A stretch of 64,000 bases of DNA, from contig JAUSMJ010000064.1 in the NCBI GenBank assembly GCA_030645575.1, forward strand, positions 1 to 64,000, in the 5' to 3' direction. The translations under genes were made by a program, and so were the position numbers. Source of the stretch: Caulobacter sp. Lineage in GTDB: Bacteria > Pseudomonadota > Alphaproteobacteria > Caulobacterales > Caulobacteraceae. The stretch's first letter is position 1, and each line of letters opens with the position of its first letter. Shown piece by piece: positions 26,851 through 38,909 of this stretch. Below the pieces are notes generated by a model that was given only the letters and a program-made list of their open reading frames with translations, was not told where the DNA came from and ran no database searches.

Positions 26851-26880
26851 CTGGGTCCCCGCCTTCGCGGGGATGAGCGG
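26851..26880 (-). repeat. Right 30-bp arm of the inverted repeat bracketing the accessory island
   Basis: CTGGGTCCCCGCCTTCGCGGGGATGAGCGG; exact reverse complement of 21595-21624. Confidence 0.9.
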
Positions 26881-26882
26881 TT

Positions 26883-27578
26883 TTAGGAAAGCCCATCCAC
26901 CCAGGCCGGCAGATCGCTGATCGAACCCAGCTCCACATACCGGCCATGATCGGCCGGCGCCTCGGCCGCCTCGTGGGCCCAGACCAGTGGATAGGGAATC
27001 AGCGCCCCCCAGCAGCCGGCGTCGAGCGCAGGCAGGATGTCCGAGCGCATCGAGTTGCCGGCCATCACCGCCGCCTCCGGCCCGGTGCCGTGGCGGGCGA
27101 AGACCCGGCGATAGGTGTCGGCGTCCTTCTCGCTGACGATCTCGATGGCGGCGAACAGGTCGCCGAGCCCCGAGGCGGCCAGCTTCTGTTCCTGGTGCAG
27201 CAGGTCGCCCTTGGTGATCAGCACCAGCCGGTAGCGTTCCGACAGCTGCGCCAGCGCGGCGTCGACGCCCGGCAGCGGCTCGACCGGCTCGGTCAGCATC
27301 TCGCGGCCGACGGCGAGGATCTCGCGGATCACCGAGGTCTCGACGGCGCCGTCGGTCAGCTCCATAGCCGTCTCGATCATCGACAGGGTGAAGCCCTTCA
27401 CCCCGTAGCCGTAGAGCCGCAGGTTGCGCTTCTCGGTCTCGGCCAGCCGCGCCTCGAGGGTCGCGGGATCGGCGTGGGCCTTGAGCAGATCGATGAACCG
27501 CGCGTGCGTAAGGCGGAACAGCGTTTCGTTGTGCCAGAGGGTGTCATCGGCATCGAGGCCGACCGTGGTGATGGACAT
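26883..27578 (-). CDS. HAD family hydrolase
   Basis: VGLDADDTLWHNE (DxD), LVLITKGD, MAGNSMRSDILPALDAGCWGALIPYP. Confidence 0.9.
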   Translation of the reverse strand: MSITTVGLDADDTLWHNETLFRLTHARFIDLLKAHADPATLEARLAETEKRNLRLYGYGVKGFTLSMIETAMELTDGAVETSVIREILAVGREMLTEPVEPLPGVDAALAQLSERYRLVLITKGDLLHQEQKLAASGLGDLFAAIEIVSEKDADTYRRVFARHGTGPEAAVMAGNSMRSDILPALDAGCWGALIPYPLVWAHEAAEAPADHGRYVELGSISDLPAWVDGLS

Positions 27579-27595
27579 GGGGTCGTTCTAGCTTC

Positions 27596-27727
27596 CTTCT
27601 CCCGGAGGGAGAAGGTGGCCTGCGGAGCAGGTCGGATGAGGGATTACGGTGTGGACCGGCTCACACCGTAACCCCTCACCCTCCCATGCTGCGCATGGGC
27701 CCCTCCCTCTCCCGCTGGGAGAGGGTC
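27596..27727. repeat. Palindromic intergenic repeats (CCTTCTCCCGGAGGGAGAAGG..; CCCTCTCCCGCTGGGAGAGGG..)
   Basis: Same family as 15926-16083, plus a related CCTCCC/GGGAGAGGG unit. Confidence 0.65.
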
Positions 27728-27958
27728 TTAGTGCGCCTTGACCACCCGTTCCGCGCTGGCCGGATACTTCGCCAGCAGGGTCGCCGGGCGCGGTGGGCGG
27801 GCGACGAGGTCGCCGCCGCAGTTGGGGCAGCGGCCCTCGAAGCGGTCCTGGGCGCAGTCGGCGCAGAAGGTGCATTCGAAGCTGCAGATGCGCGCGTCGC
27901 CGCCGTTGGCCGCCAGGTCGCGGTCGCAGCATTCGCAGTTGGGGCGCATCTGGAGCAT
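27728..27958 (-). CDS. DUF1272 domain-containing small zinc-ribbon-like protein
   Basis: MLQMRPNCECCDRDLAANGGDARICSFECTFCADCAQDRFEGRCPNCGGDLVARP. Confidence 0.9.
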   Translation of the reverse strand: MLQMRPNCECCDRDLAANGGDARICSFECTFCADCAQDRFEGRCPNCGGDLVARPPRPATLLAKYPASAERVVKAH

Positions 27959-28039
27959 AAGCCCTCCGATAGCGTTTGACCGACGAGGTCCGACTCACTA
28001 CCAACGCGCCCGTTTGTCCACCCGCCAGGAACCTTCCCC

Positions 28040-29209
28040 ATGACGCAGACCCTGCTTCCCGGCGTCACCGGCGTGCTGGCCCTGGCCGACGGGACCATCC
28101 TGCAGGGGATCGGCGTGGGCGCGACCGGCGAGGCGGTCGGCGAGGTCTGTTTCAACACCGCCATGACCGGCTACCAGGAGATCCTGACCGACCCCTCCTA
28201 CATGGCCCAGATCGTCGCCTTCACCTTCCCGCACATGGGCAACGTCGGGACCAACGTCGAGGACCTGGAACAGATCAGCGGGGGCAGCGAGACGGCCGCG
28301 CGCGGCGCGATCTTCCGCGACACCCCGACCGACCCGGCCAACTGGCGCGCCGACAGCGACCTGGCCGGCTGGATGACCCGCCGCGGCGTGATCGGCCTGG
28401 CCGGCGTCGACACCCGCGCCCTGACCCGCGCGATCCGCGAGAAGGGCATGCCGCACGCGGTCATCGCCCACAGCCCGGACGGGACCTTCGACCTCGAGGC
28501 CCTGGTCGCCAGGGCCCGCGCCTGGTCGGGCCTCGAAGGCCTGGACCTGGCCAGGGACGCCACCACCCGCCAGAGCTTCGTCTGGGACGAGGGCCTGTGG
28601 AGCTGGCCGGAGGGCTACGCCAAACCGGGCGCGCCGAAGTACGAGGTCGTGGTCCTCGACTATGGCGTCAAGCGCAACATCCTGCGGGCGCTGAGCTCGA
28701 TCGGCGCCCGGGCCACGGTGGTTCCCGCCGACACCAGCGCCGAGGCCATCCTGGCCCGCAAGCCTGACGGGGTGCTGCTGTCCAACGGCCCGGGCGACCC
28801 GGCCGCGACCGGTGAATACACGGTTCCCGAAATCCGCAAGCTGGTCGAGAGCGGCACGCCGGTGTTCGGCATCTGCCTCGGCCACCAGATGCTGGCCCTG
28901 GCGCTGGGCGCGAAGACGGTGAAGATGGAACAGGGCCACCACGGGGCCAACCATCCGGTGAAGGACCTGACCACCGGCAAGGTCGAGATCGTCTCGATGA
29001 ACCACGGCTTCACGGTCGACCGCGACAGCCTGCCGGCCCCGGTCACCGAGACCCATGTGTCGCTGTTCGACGGCACCAACGCGGGTCTGGCCCTCACCGA
29101 CAGGCCGGTGTTCAGCGTTCAGCACCACCCGGAAGCCTCACCCGGCCCGACCGACAGCCTGTATCTGTTCGAGCGCTTCGCGGGGTTGATGGACAGGGCG
29201 AAGGGCTAG
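28040..29209 (+). CDS. carA: carbamoyl-phosphate synthase small subunit
   Basis: [57 protein letters not shown]. Confidence 0.97.
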   Translation: MTQTLLPGVTGVLALADGTILQGIGVGATGEAVGEVCFNTAMTGYQEILTDPSYMAQIVAFTFPHMGNVGTNVEDLEQISGGSETAARGAIFRDTPTDPANWRADSDLAGWMTRRGVIGLAGVDTRALTRAIREKGMPHAVIAHSPDGTFDLEALVARARAWSGLEGLDLARDATTRQSFVWDEGLWSWPEGYAKPGAPKYEVVVLDYGVKRNILRALSSIGARATVVPADTSAEAILARKPDGVLLSNGPGDPAATGEYTVPEIRKLVESGTPVFGICLGHQMLALALGAKTVKMEQGHHGANHPVKDLTTGKVEIVSMNHGFTVDRDSLPAPVTETHVSLFDGTNAGLALTDRPVFSVQHHPEASPGPTDSLYLFERFAGLMDRAKG

Positions 29210-29214
29210 AGCGC

Positions 29215-29289
29215 GGGGACATGTACCGCCTTCGGTACGTGTCCCCTCTGGCAGGCAAGGGACACGTACCGAAGACGGTACATGTCCCT
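29215..29289. repeat. Inverted doublet of GGGACAnGTACC hairpins (BIME-like)
   Basis: GGGGACATGTACCGCCTTCGGTACGTGTCCCC (29215-29246) and its near reverse complement AGGGACACGTACCGAAGACGGTACATGTCCCT (29258-29289). Confidence 0.85.
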
Positions 29290-29296
29290 GTTCTCG

Positions 29297-29647
29297 CTAC
29301 TGACGCCCGGCCACCAGCTGCACCGTGAACGGTCCGCTGGTCCAGCTGTCGCCGACGTTGCGCGCCGAGACCGGGGTGCAGATCGGGTTGGGGTAGCCCG
29401 GAGGGGCGTCGCTGGTGAAGGTCAGGCAGACCTGGCTGCCCTTGACCGCCCAGGTCCCGGCCAGCTGCTGTTCGCCCTGCACGCCGGTAAAGCTGTGGTC
29501 GCCCTCGTAGTAGATCTTCGAGGACTGGCCGCTGGCGTCGGTGGTGATCGTGGTGTTGCCGATCCGCGAGGCCATGACGTCGTCGCCGGCCAGGGCGGCC
29601 GTGGCCGAGAGCGTCAGCGCCGCGACGGCGCCCAGAAGCATACGCAT
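29297..29647 (-). CDS. hypothetical secreted protein
   Basis: MRMLLGAVAALTLSATAALAGDD signal peptide; 116 aa. Confidence 0.65.
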   Translation of the reverse strand: MRMLLGAVAALTLSATAALAGDDVMASRIGNTTITTDASGQSSKIYYEGDHSFTGVQGEQQLAGTWAVKGSQVCLTFTSDAPPGYPNPICTPVSARNVGDSWTSGPFTVQLVAGRQ

Positions 29648-29832
29648 GGAGACCTCCCCTTGATTTTTCTTGTCAGGCGAGAGTGGTAACGGGCGATTGG
29701 CGGGGCCGTCAATCGCGCGCCAAACGAGACTTGCGCCCCTCCGCCTCCCTCTCTAAACGGGCCCCTTAACCAGCAGTTTGACCGGGGCCGGGCGCGCAGA
29801 TCTGCGCGACCGCCCTTGTGCGCGAGACGAGC

Positions 29833-33120
<3,288 letters not shown>

Positions 33121-33141
33121 GGATGTGATAGTCTCGCGGGC

Positions 33142-33447
33142 ATGACCCGCGAGGACGTCCTTCAGGTTTTGCGCGATCACGAAGCCGAACTGCGCGAGCA
33201 GGGCGTGATCCATGCCGCCCTGTTCGGATCGCTGGCGCGGGGTGAAGCGGGGGCCAGGAGCGATATCGACGTGGCTATCCGGTTCGATCCGGACGCCCCG
33301 ATCACCCTCTGGGGCTACGCCGGGCTGAAGCGACGGGTGGCCGGAATGCTGCAGGGCTTCAAGCGGAAGGTCGATGTCATCGATCTGGACGGCATGAGCC
33401 CGTATGTGCGGCCGTCCGTCGAGCGCGACGCGATCTATGCCTTCTGA
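33142..33447 (+). CDS. MNT-type minimal nucleotidyltransferase (MntA-like antitoxin)
   Basis: AALFGSLARGEAGARSDIDVAIRFD (GSxxRGxxxxxSDID); KVDVIDLDGM. Confidence 0.85.
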   Translation: MTREDVLQVLRDHEAELREQGVIHAALFGSLARGEAGARSDIDVAIRFDPDAPITLWGYAGLKRRVAGMLQGFKRKVDVIDLDGMSPYVRPSVERDAIYAF

Positions 33448-33790
33448 GCGCGCTCGAAAGGCGCTGCTTGATGTCCGCGAAAATATCCTGCTGGCGCAGA
33501 CCTGGACCGGGGGCCTGGCCCTGAGCCAGTTCGCCGCGGATCGGATGGTATTTTACGCCGTCACCCGTTGCCTGGAGATCATCTCCGAGGCCAGCCGACG
33601 TCTGCCGCCCGAGATGAAGCGGCGGCATTCGAAAATCGAATGGCGCGGCATGCGCGACGCCGGCAACATCTATCGTCACGACTATGACGGCGTGCAGGAA
33701 CACATCATCCTTCGCACGGTCCGCGAGGCCCTCCCGCCACTGCTCGTGGCCATTCAGATCCAGATCGCGACCTTCGAAGGAGACTCCTGA
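33437..33790 (+). CDS. HEPN/DUF86 (HepT-like) protein
   Basis: ISEASRRLPPEMKRRHSKIEWRGMRDAGNIYRHDYDGVQEHIILRTVREALPPL; overlaps the MNT gene by 11 nt. Confidence 0.85.
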   Translation: MPSERARKALLDVRENILLAQTWTGGLALSQFAADRMVFYAVTRCLEIISEASRRLPPEMKRRHSKIEWRGMRDAGNIYRHDYDGVQEHIILRTVREALPPLLVAIQIQIATFEGDS

Positions 33791-34149
33791 TGCCCACGCC
33801 CGCCCGCGTCGCCGCCTTCGTCGCCATGGTCGAGAGCGGCCGGTTCGTCGAAGCCATCGAGGCCTTCTACGCCGAGGACGCCTCGATGCAGGAGAACCTC
33901 GGCCGCACCACGGTCGGCCGGGCCCAGATGGTCGAGAACGAAAAGGCCGCCCTCCGGCGCAACGCCATCGTCGCCCGCAAGGGCTCGACCGTGCTGGTCG
34001 ATGGCGACCATGTGGCCATCCGCTGGGTGTTCGAGATGACCGACGACACAGGCGCGACCCGCGTCCTCGACGAGATCGCCTGGCAGCGCTGGGACGGCGA
34101 CCGGATCGCCGAGGAGCGGTTCTACTACGACCCCGGCCAAGTGCGCTGA
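33790..34149 (+). CDS. SnoaL-like/nuclear transport factor 2-fold protein
   Basis: FVAMVESGRFVEAIEAFYAEDASMQENLGRTTVGRAQMVENE..IRWVFEMTDDTG. Confidence 0.8.
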   Translation: MPTPARVAAFVAMVESGRFVEAIEAFYAEDASMQENLGRTTVGRAQMVENEKAALRRNAIVARKGSTVLVDGDHVAIRWVFEMTDDTGATRVLDEIAWQRWDGDRIAEERFYYDPGQVR

Positions 34150-34253
34150 CGCCCGCCAGCCCTTACCTCAAAAGGGGGGGCTCGTGCCGAGGGGGGCTTG
34201 CAAAGGCCCGCCGGATCGGGCCTTGGGACTCCACCATCATCAGGGAGTTTCCC

Positions 34254-34724
34254 GTGTCCGCGTCACGTTTCGCCACGCTTTCCGCGACCCTCGCCATCAC
34301 CGCCGCGGCGCTCGTTCCGGCCCCCGCCCTCGCCCTGGACAAGCCGGAGGCCGCCGCGACCTGGGTGGCGCGCAATCGCGCCTTCCTCGCCGTGTCCCAG
34401 GATCTGGCCCGCAACGGCGCGAACCTCCTGCCGGCGCAGCAGGCGGCCTGCCGGGGCCTGATCGGCGAGCACCTGCGCATCGGCGGCATCACGCCGCACT
34501 GGGCCACCGGCGCCCAGCGCGACTTCTGCCGGGCGATGGACGGCTTCAACGGGGTCAGATCCGTGAAGAACCCGTGCGGCGATCTCAAATCGGCGGCCGG
34601 CAAGTACGGGAAGGCCGAACCGTTCGGTGACTCCGAGGCGGTCGTTGAGACCTCGCGGCAGATGGTTCAACTCATCGACATCATTCGAAGCGCGGCCCGA
34701 AAGTCCGGCTTCCGCAAGTGTTGA
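34254..34724 (+). CDS. hypothetical secreted protein
   Basis: GTG start; signal peptide VSASRFATLSATLAITAAALVPAPALALD; 156 aa. Confidence 0.55.
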   Translation: MSASRFATLSATLAITAAALVPAPALALDKPEAAATWVARNRAFLAVSQDLARNGANLLPAQQAACRGLIGEHLRIGGITPHWATGAQRDFCRAMDGFNGVRSVKNPCGDLKSAAGKYGKAEPFGDSEAVVETSRQMVQLIDIIRSAARKSGFRKC

Positions 34725-34805
34725 CCCCGGGAGGGCCGTCGGCCTGCGCCGCTGGACAGGCCGGCGGCGCGGGCTAGGTTCAGGGTCTAACCCGGAACCC
34801 GCGCC

Positions 34806-35471
34806 ATGCTCACCGTCCACCACCTGAACAACTCCCGCTCGCAGCGCGTGCTGTGGCTGCTGGAGGAGCTGGGGCTGCCGTACGAAATCAAACACTACCA
34901 GCGAGACAGCAAGACCATGCTGGCGCCGCCGGAGCTGAAGGCGATCCATCCGCTGGGCAAGTCGCCGGTGATCACCGACGGGCCGGCGACCCTGGCCGAG
35001 ACCGGGGCCATCGTGGAGACGATCGTCGAGGCCTATGGCGGCGGGCGGCTCAAGCCGCCGGCGGGCAGCGAGGATCGCCTGCGCTGGCTTTACTGGCTGC
35101 ACTACGCCGAGGGCTCGGCCATGCCGCCGCTGCTGCTGAAGCTGGTGTTCACCGCCCTGCCGGCCCGCGCGCCCGGGCTGGTGAAGGGCATCGTCAGGGG
35201 CATCTCCAACCAGGCCCTGAAGACCTTCGTCGATCCGCAGCTGACTGCCCATTTCGACTACTGGGAGGCTGAGCTGGGCAAGGCCGAGTGGTTCGCCGGC
35301 GCGGAGTTCAGCGCCGCCGACATCATGATGAGCTTCCCCGTCGAGGCCGCCGCCGACCGGGCCGGGGCGCTGGTCGGCCGGCCCCGGCTGAAGGCCTTCC
35401 TCGACAGGATCCACGCCCGCCCCGCCTACCAGGCGGCGCTGGAAAAGGGCGGACCCTACGCCTACGCATAG
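34806..35471 (+). CDS. glutathione S-transferase family protein
   Basis: LTVHHLNNSRSQRVLWLLEELGLPYEIKHY.., LKAIHPLGKSPVI. Confidence 0.92.
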   Translation: MLTVHHLNNSRSQRVLWLLEELGLPYEIKHYQRDSKTMLAPPELKAIHPLGKSPVITDGPATLAETGAIVETIVEAYGGGRLKPPAGSEDRLRWLYWLHYAEGSAMPPLLLKLVFTALPARAPGLVKGIVRGISNQALKTFVDPQLTAHFDYWEAELGKAEWFAGAEFSAADIMMSFPVEAAADRAGALVGRPRLKAFLDRIHARPAYQAALEKGGPYAYA

Positions 35472-35475
35472 CGTT

Positions 35476-35572
35476 CGTGCGTCCTTCGACACGGCCCTTC
35501 GGGCCTGCTCAGGATGACGAAACGCGATGCACGTCATGGTGAGCAGCGCCGAAGGCGCGTGTCGAACCACGC
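35476..35572. repeat. Intergenic inverted repeat (GTCCTTCGACAC..CAGGATGACG / CGTCATGGTGAGCAGC..GTGTCGAACCACGC)
   Basis: Related copy at 47230-47350. Confidence 0.7.
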
Positions 35573-35647
35573 AACATGCAAGGACTGGACGTCCCGCCGA
35601 CTCCCCGTCACCTTATCGCTGATAACAAAAAGCCGTGGGAGGCAGGA

Positions 35648-36439
35648 ATGACGGGTCGGGTCGCGGGCAAGGTCGTGCTGGTGACGGGCGGGGCGAGCGG
35701 CATTGGCCGCGGCTGCGCCGAGCTGCTGGCGCGCGAGGGGGCCATCGTGGTGGTCACCGACGTCCAGGACGAGATGGGGGCCGGCGTCGCCCGGGCGCTC
35801 GGCGGCAAGGCCGTCTACCTGCATCACGACGTGACCGGCGAGGAGGCCTGGATCGGCGTCGTGGCCGAGGTCGGCAAGCGCTTCGGCCGGCTCGACGTGC
35901 TGGTCAACAACGCCGGCGTCGGCATGGGCGGACCGGTCACCGAGTTCAGCCTGGCCGACTGGCGCAAGCAGCAGGGGGTCAATGTCGAGGGCGTGTTCCT
36001 GGGCGTGAAGCACGGCCTGCCGCTGATGCGCCAGGGCGGCGGCGGCAGCATCATCAACATGTCCTCGGTCGCCGGGCTCACCGGGGCGGCGAACATGTCC
36101 AGCTACTGCGCCACCAAGGGGGCCGTGCGGCTGTTCACCAAGGCCGTCGCCATGGAATGCGCGACCGCCCGCGACGGGGTGCGGGTCAACTCGGTCCATC
36201 CGGGCATCATCGATACGCCGATCTGGGACACCATCGGCGACTCCATCGGCGGCGAAAGCGGCAACGCCGGACCGGCGCGCGCCATCGATCTGGACGACAT
36301 GACCGCCGTGACGACGCCGCTGGGCGTCAAGGGCTTCCCCGTCGATATCGCCGCGGGCGTGCTGTTCCTGGCCTCCGACGAGTCCCGCTACATGACCGGC
36401 GCGGAACTGGTGATCGACGGCGGCATGACCGCGCGCTAA
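35648..36439 (+). CDS. short-chain dehydrogenase/reductase
   Basis: VVLVTGGASGIGRGCAELLAREGA, NNAGVG, SYCATKGAVRLFTKAVA. Confidence 0.92.
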   Translation: MTGRVAGKVVLVTGGASGIGRGCAELLAREGAIVVVTDVQDEMGAGVARALGGKAVYLHHDVTGEEAWIGVVAEVGKRFGRLDVLVNNAGVGMGGPVTEFSLADWRKQQGVNVEGVFLGVKHGLPLMRQGGGGSIINMSSVAGLTGAANMSSYCATKGAVRLFTKAVAMECATARDGVRVNSVHPGIIDTPIWDTIGDSIGGESGNAGPARAIDLDDMTAVTTPLGVKGFPVDIAAGVLFLASDESRYMTGAELVIDGGMTAR

Positions 36440-36468
36440 AGCCCCGCGCTCGAAAGGGCCGGGGGCGC

Positions 36469-38352
36469 ATGAAGTACAGGGCGGATGTCGACGGGCTGCG
36501 GGCGGTCGCGGTGCTGGCGGTGGTCGGCTTCCACGCCGGCGTACCCTTCCTCACCGGCGGCTTCGCCGGCGTCGATGTGTTCTTCGTCATCTCCGGCTTC
36601 CTGATCGGCGGCGTCGTGGCCGAGCGGCAGGCGCGGGGCGATTTCTCGCTGGGCTGGTTCTGGGAGCGGCGGGTGCGCCGCATCTTCCCGTCGCTGATGG
36701 TCATGCTGGCGGCGACCTCGGCGCTGGCATGGTGGCTGCTGACGCCCGGCGACCTGGTGGCCTACGCCCGGTCGATGGCCGCGGCGCTGGTGTCGCTGTC
36801 CAACGTCCATTTCTGGCGAACGAGCGACTATTTCGGCGGCGAGGACCTGATCCGGCCGCTGCTGCACACCTGGTCGCTGGGCGTCGAGGAACAGTTCTAC
36901 GTCGTCTTCCCCCTGCTGATGCTGCTGCTCGCAAGGGTCGCGGCGGGGCGAGTCAGGCTTGTCCTGGCCGGACTTGCCGCGCTGTCCCTCGCCTTCGCCG
37001 TCTGGCAGACCGCCACCCACCCGGAGGGCGCCTTCTACCTGCCCTTCGCCCGCGCCTGGGAGCTGCTGGCGGGCGTGCTGCTGGCGATGTGGAAGCCGAA
37101 GGTCCGACCCGGGCCGCTTCAGCACGCGGTCGGCCTGGCGGGCCTGGCGCTGATCGTCGGGACCTGCCTGCTGGTCACCAAGGACACCCGCTGGCCCGGC
37201 GTCGCGGCCATCGCGCCGGTGCTCGGCGCCGTCCTGATCGTCGCGGCCAACGGCGGGATCGTCGGCCGGCTGCTGGCGCTTCGGCCGATGGTCTGGGTCG
37301 GGCTGCTGTCCTACTCGCTGTATCTGTGGCACTGGCCGTTGTTGACGTTCCAGCGCTATCTGCTGCCGGGCGGCTGGCCCGCCGCGCTCGCGGTGCTGCT
37401 GGCGATCGGCCTGGCCGCCCTGTCGCTGCGCTTCGTCGAGCGCCCGTTCCGCGACAGCGCCTTCCTGACCCGCCGCCAGGTGTTCGCGGCCGGCGCCGGG
37501 GCGATCCTGCTGCTGGGCGCCTTCGCCGGCCTGGTCGATCTCGCCAAGGGGGTCCCGCAACGGTTCGACCAGCGCTCGCTGGCCATGGCCGAGTCGCGCC
37601 TCGAGCGCTCGCGCGGCAGCTATCGCGACGGGACCTGCTTCATCTCCTACCGCTTCGACGCGAAGGACTACCGCAAGGACCTGTGCAACGCCGCCGATCC
37701 AGGGAAGCCCGACTGGCTGCTGGTCGGCGACAGCCACGCGGCGCACCTGTGGTCGGGGCTCGCCGCCGCCAACCCCGACATCAACGTCATGCAGGTGACC
37801 TCCTCCGGCTGCGAGATCACGCTGACGCGGGACCCGGTCGAGCGCGACGTCTGCGACCGCATGGCCCGGCTGGTCTATGGCGACCTGCTGGTCAACAACC
37901 GTCCCGACGGCGTGCTGCTGGCCGGCCGCTGGTGGGCCAAGGACCTGCCGCGCCTGGCCGAGACGCTCGACTGGTTCCGGGCCCGCGACATCCCGGTAAT
38001 CCTGGTCGGACCCATCCCCCAGTATTCGGACGACCTGACCCGGCTGCTGATCCTGTCCTGGCGCTTCCACGATCCCGACCTGCCCCGCAAGCGGATGCTG
38101 GACTGGCCGCGCGGCGTGGACCGCGACCTGCGCAAGCTCGCGGCCGAGAAGGGCGTGGCCTACATCTCGCTATTCGACCTGCTCTGCGACGGACCGGCCT
38201 GCGCCACCCTGGTCGATCCGGTCACGCCGCTGCAGTGGGACTATGGCCATCTGACGCCGGAGGGCTCGCGCTTCGTCGCCGCCCGGATGCGCGAACGGGG
38301 CCTGTTCCCGGCTAGAGGTCCAGCGCCAGCACCCAGTCGAGGTAGTCGTTGA
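36469..38352 (+). CDS. OafA/YrhL-type acyltransferase with C-terminal SGNH domain
   Basis: MKYRADVDGLRAVAVLAVVGFHAG..FAGVDVFFVISGFLIGG; multiple TM segments; C-terminal LLVGDSHAAHLWSGL. Confidence 0.9.
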   Translation: MKYRADVDGLRAVAVLAVVGFHAGVPFLTGGFAGVDVFFVISGFLIGGVVAERQARGDFSLGWFWERRVRRIFPSLMVMLAATSALAWWLLTPGDLVAYARSMAAALVSLSNVHFWRTSDYFGGEDLIRPLLHTWSLGVEEQFYVVFPLLMLLLARVAAGRVRLVLAGLAALSLAFAVWQTATHPEGAFYLPFARAWELLAGVLLAMWKPKVRPGPLQHAVGLAGLALIVGTCLLVTKDTRWPGVAAIAPVLGAVLIVAANGGIVGRLLALRPMVWVGLLSYSLYLWHWPLLTFQRYLLPGGWPAALAVLLAIGLAALSLRFVERPFRDSAFLTRRQVFAAGAGAILLLGAFAGLVDLAKGVPQRFDQRSLAMAESRLERSRGSYRDGTCFISYRFDAKDYRKDLCNAADPGKPDWLLVGDSHAAHLWSGLAAANPDINVMQVTSSGCEITLTRDPVERDVCDRMARLVYGDLLVNNRPDGVLLAGRWWAKDLPRLAETLDWFRARDIPVILVGPIPQYSDDLTRLLILSWRFHDPDLPRKRMLDWPRGVDRDLRKLAAEKGVAYISLFDLLCDGPACATLVDPVTPLQWDYGHLTPEGSRFVAARMRERGLFPARGPAPAPSRGSR

Positions 38353-38833
38353 CCCCGACGTGGAACAGACGCGTGCCGACCTGCCGGAAACCGTGCCGCG
38401 CGTAGAAGGCGTTTGCCCGGTCGTTCTTGCTGTAGACGGCCAGCAGCAGCCGCTTCGCCCCGGCCGCCCGGGCCGTGTCGATCGCCGTCCGCATCAGGCG
38501 GGGGCCCAGGCCCTGCCCATGGAACCGGTGCAGGGCGTAGATGCGGGTCAGCTCCATGTCGTCCGGGCCGGTTTCGACCGGCAGGTCGGGCGGGCCCATC
38601 AGCAGGAAGCCGACCGGCGCCTGGCCTGGCTCCAGCGTGGCCAGGAACAGCCGCCGGTCCGGATCGGCCAGCAGCCGGGCGTAGGCCTCCGGCGTGTGCG
38701 TCGTGTGGCAGTGGAAGACGATATCCTCGCCATCGACGATGCCGGCGTAGGTCTCCACGAACGTCGCCGCGGCGACGGCGGACAGGCGGCCGGCGTCCTC
38801 GGGCGTGCAGGGTCGGATGGTGATCGCGTTCAT
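38312..38833 (-). CDS. GNAT family N-acetyltransferase
   Basis: ELTRIYALHRFHGQGLGPRLMRTAIDTARAAGAKRLLLAVYSKNDRANAFYARHGFRQVGTRLFHVG. Confidence 0.9.
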   Translation of the reverse strand: MNAITIRPCTPEDAGRLSAVAAATFVETYAGIVDGEDIVFHCHTTHTPEAYARLLADPDRRLFLATLEPGQAPVGFLLMGPPDLPVETGPDDMELTRIYALHRFHGQGLGPRLMRTAIDTARAAGAKRLLLAVYSKNDRANAFYARHGFRQVGTRLFHVGVNDYLDWVLALDL

Positions 38834-38909
38834 GGCGTCGAGTTCTAGCGGCGCCGACCGACCGCCGCATCCGGCGATTTCACGGGCGGGGAACCATCGT
38901 CCCGAATGA

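Noticed and set aside
21595-26880. Calling the 30-bp inverted repeats the termini of an intact transposon
   Set aside because: No intact transposase inside, no target-site duplication evident, and the arm resembles a dispersed intergenic palindrome.
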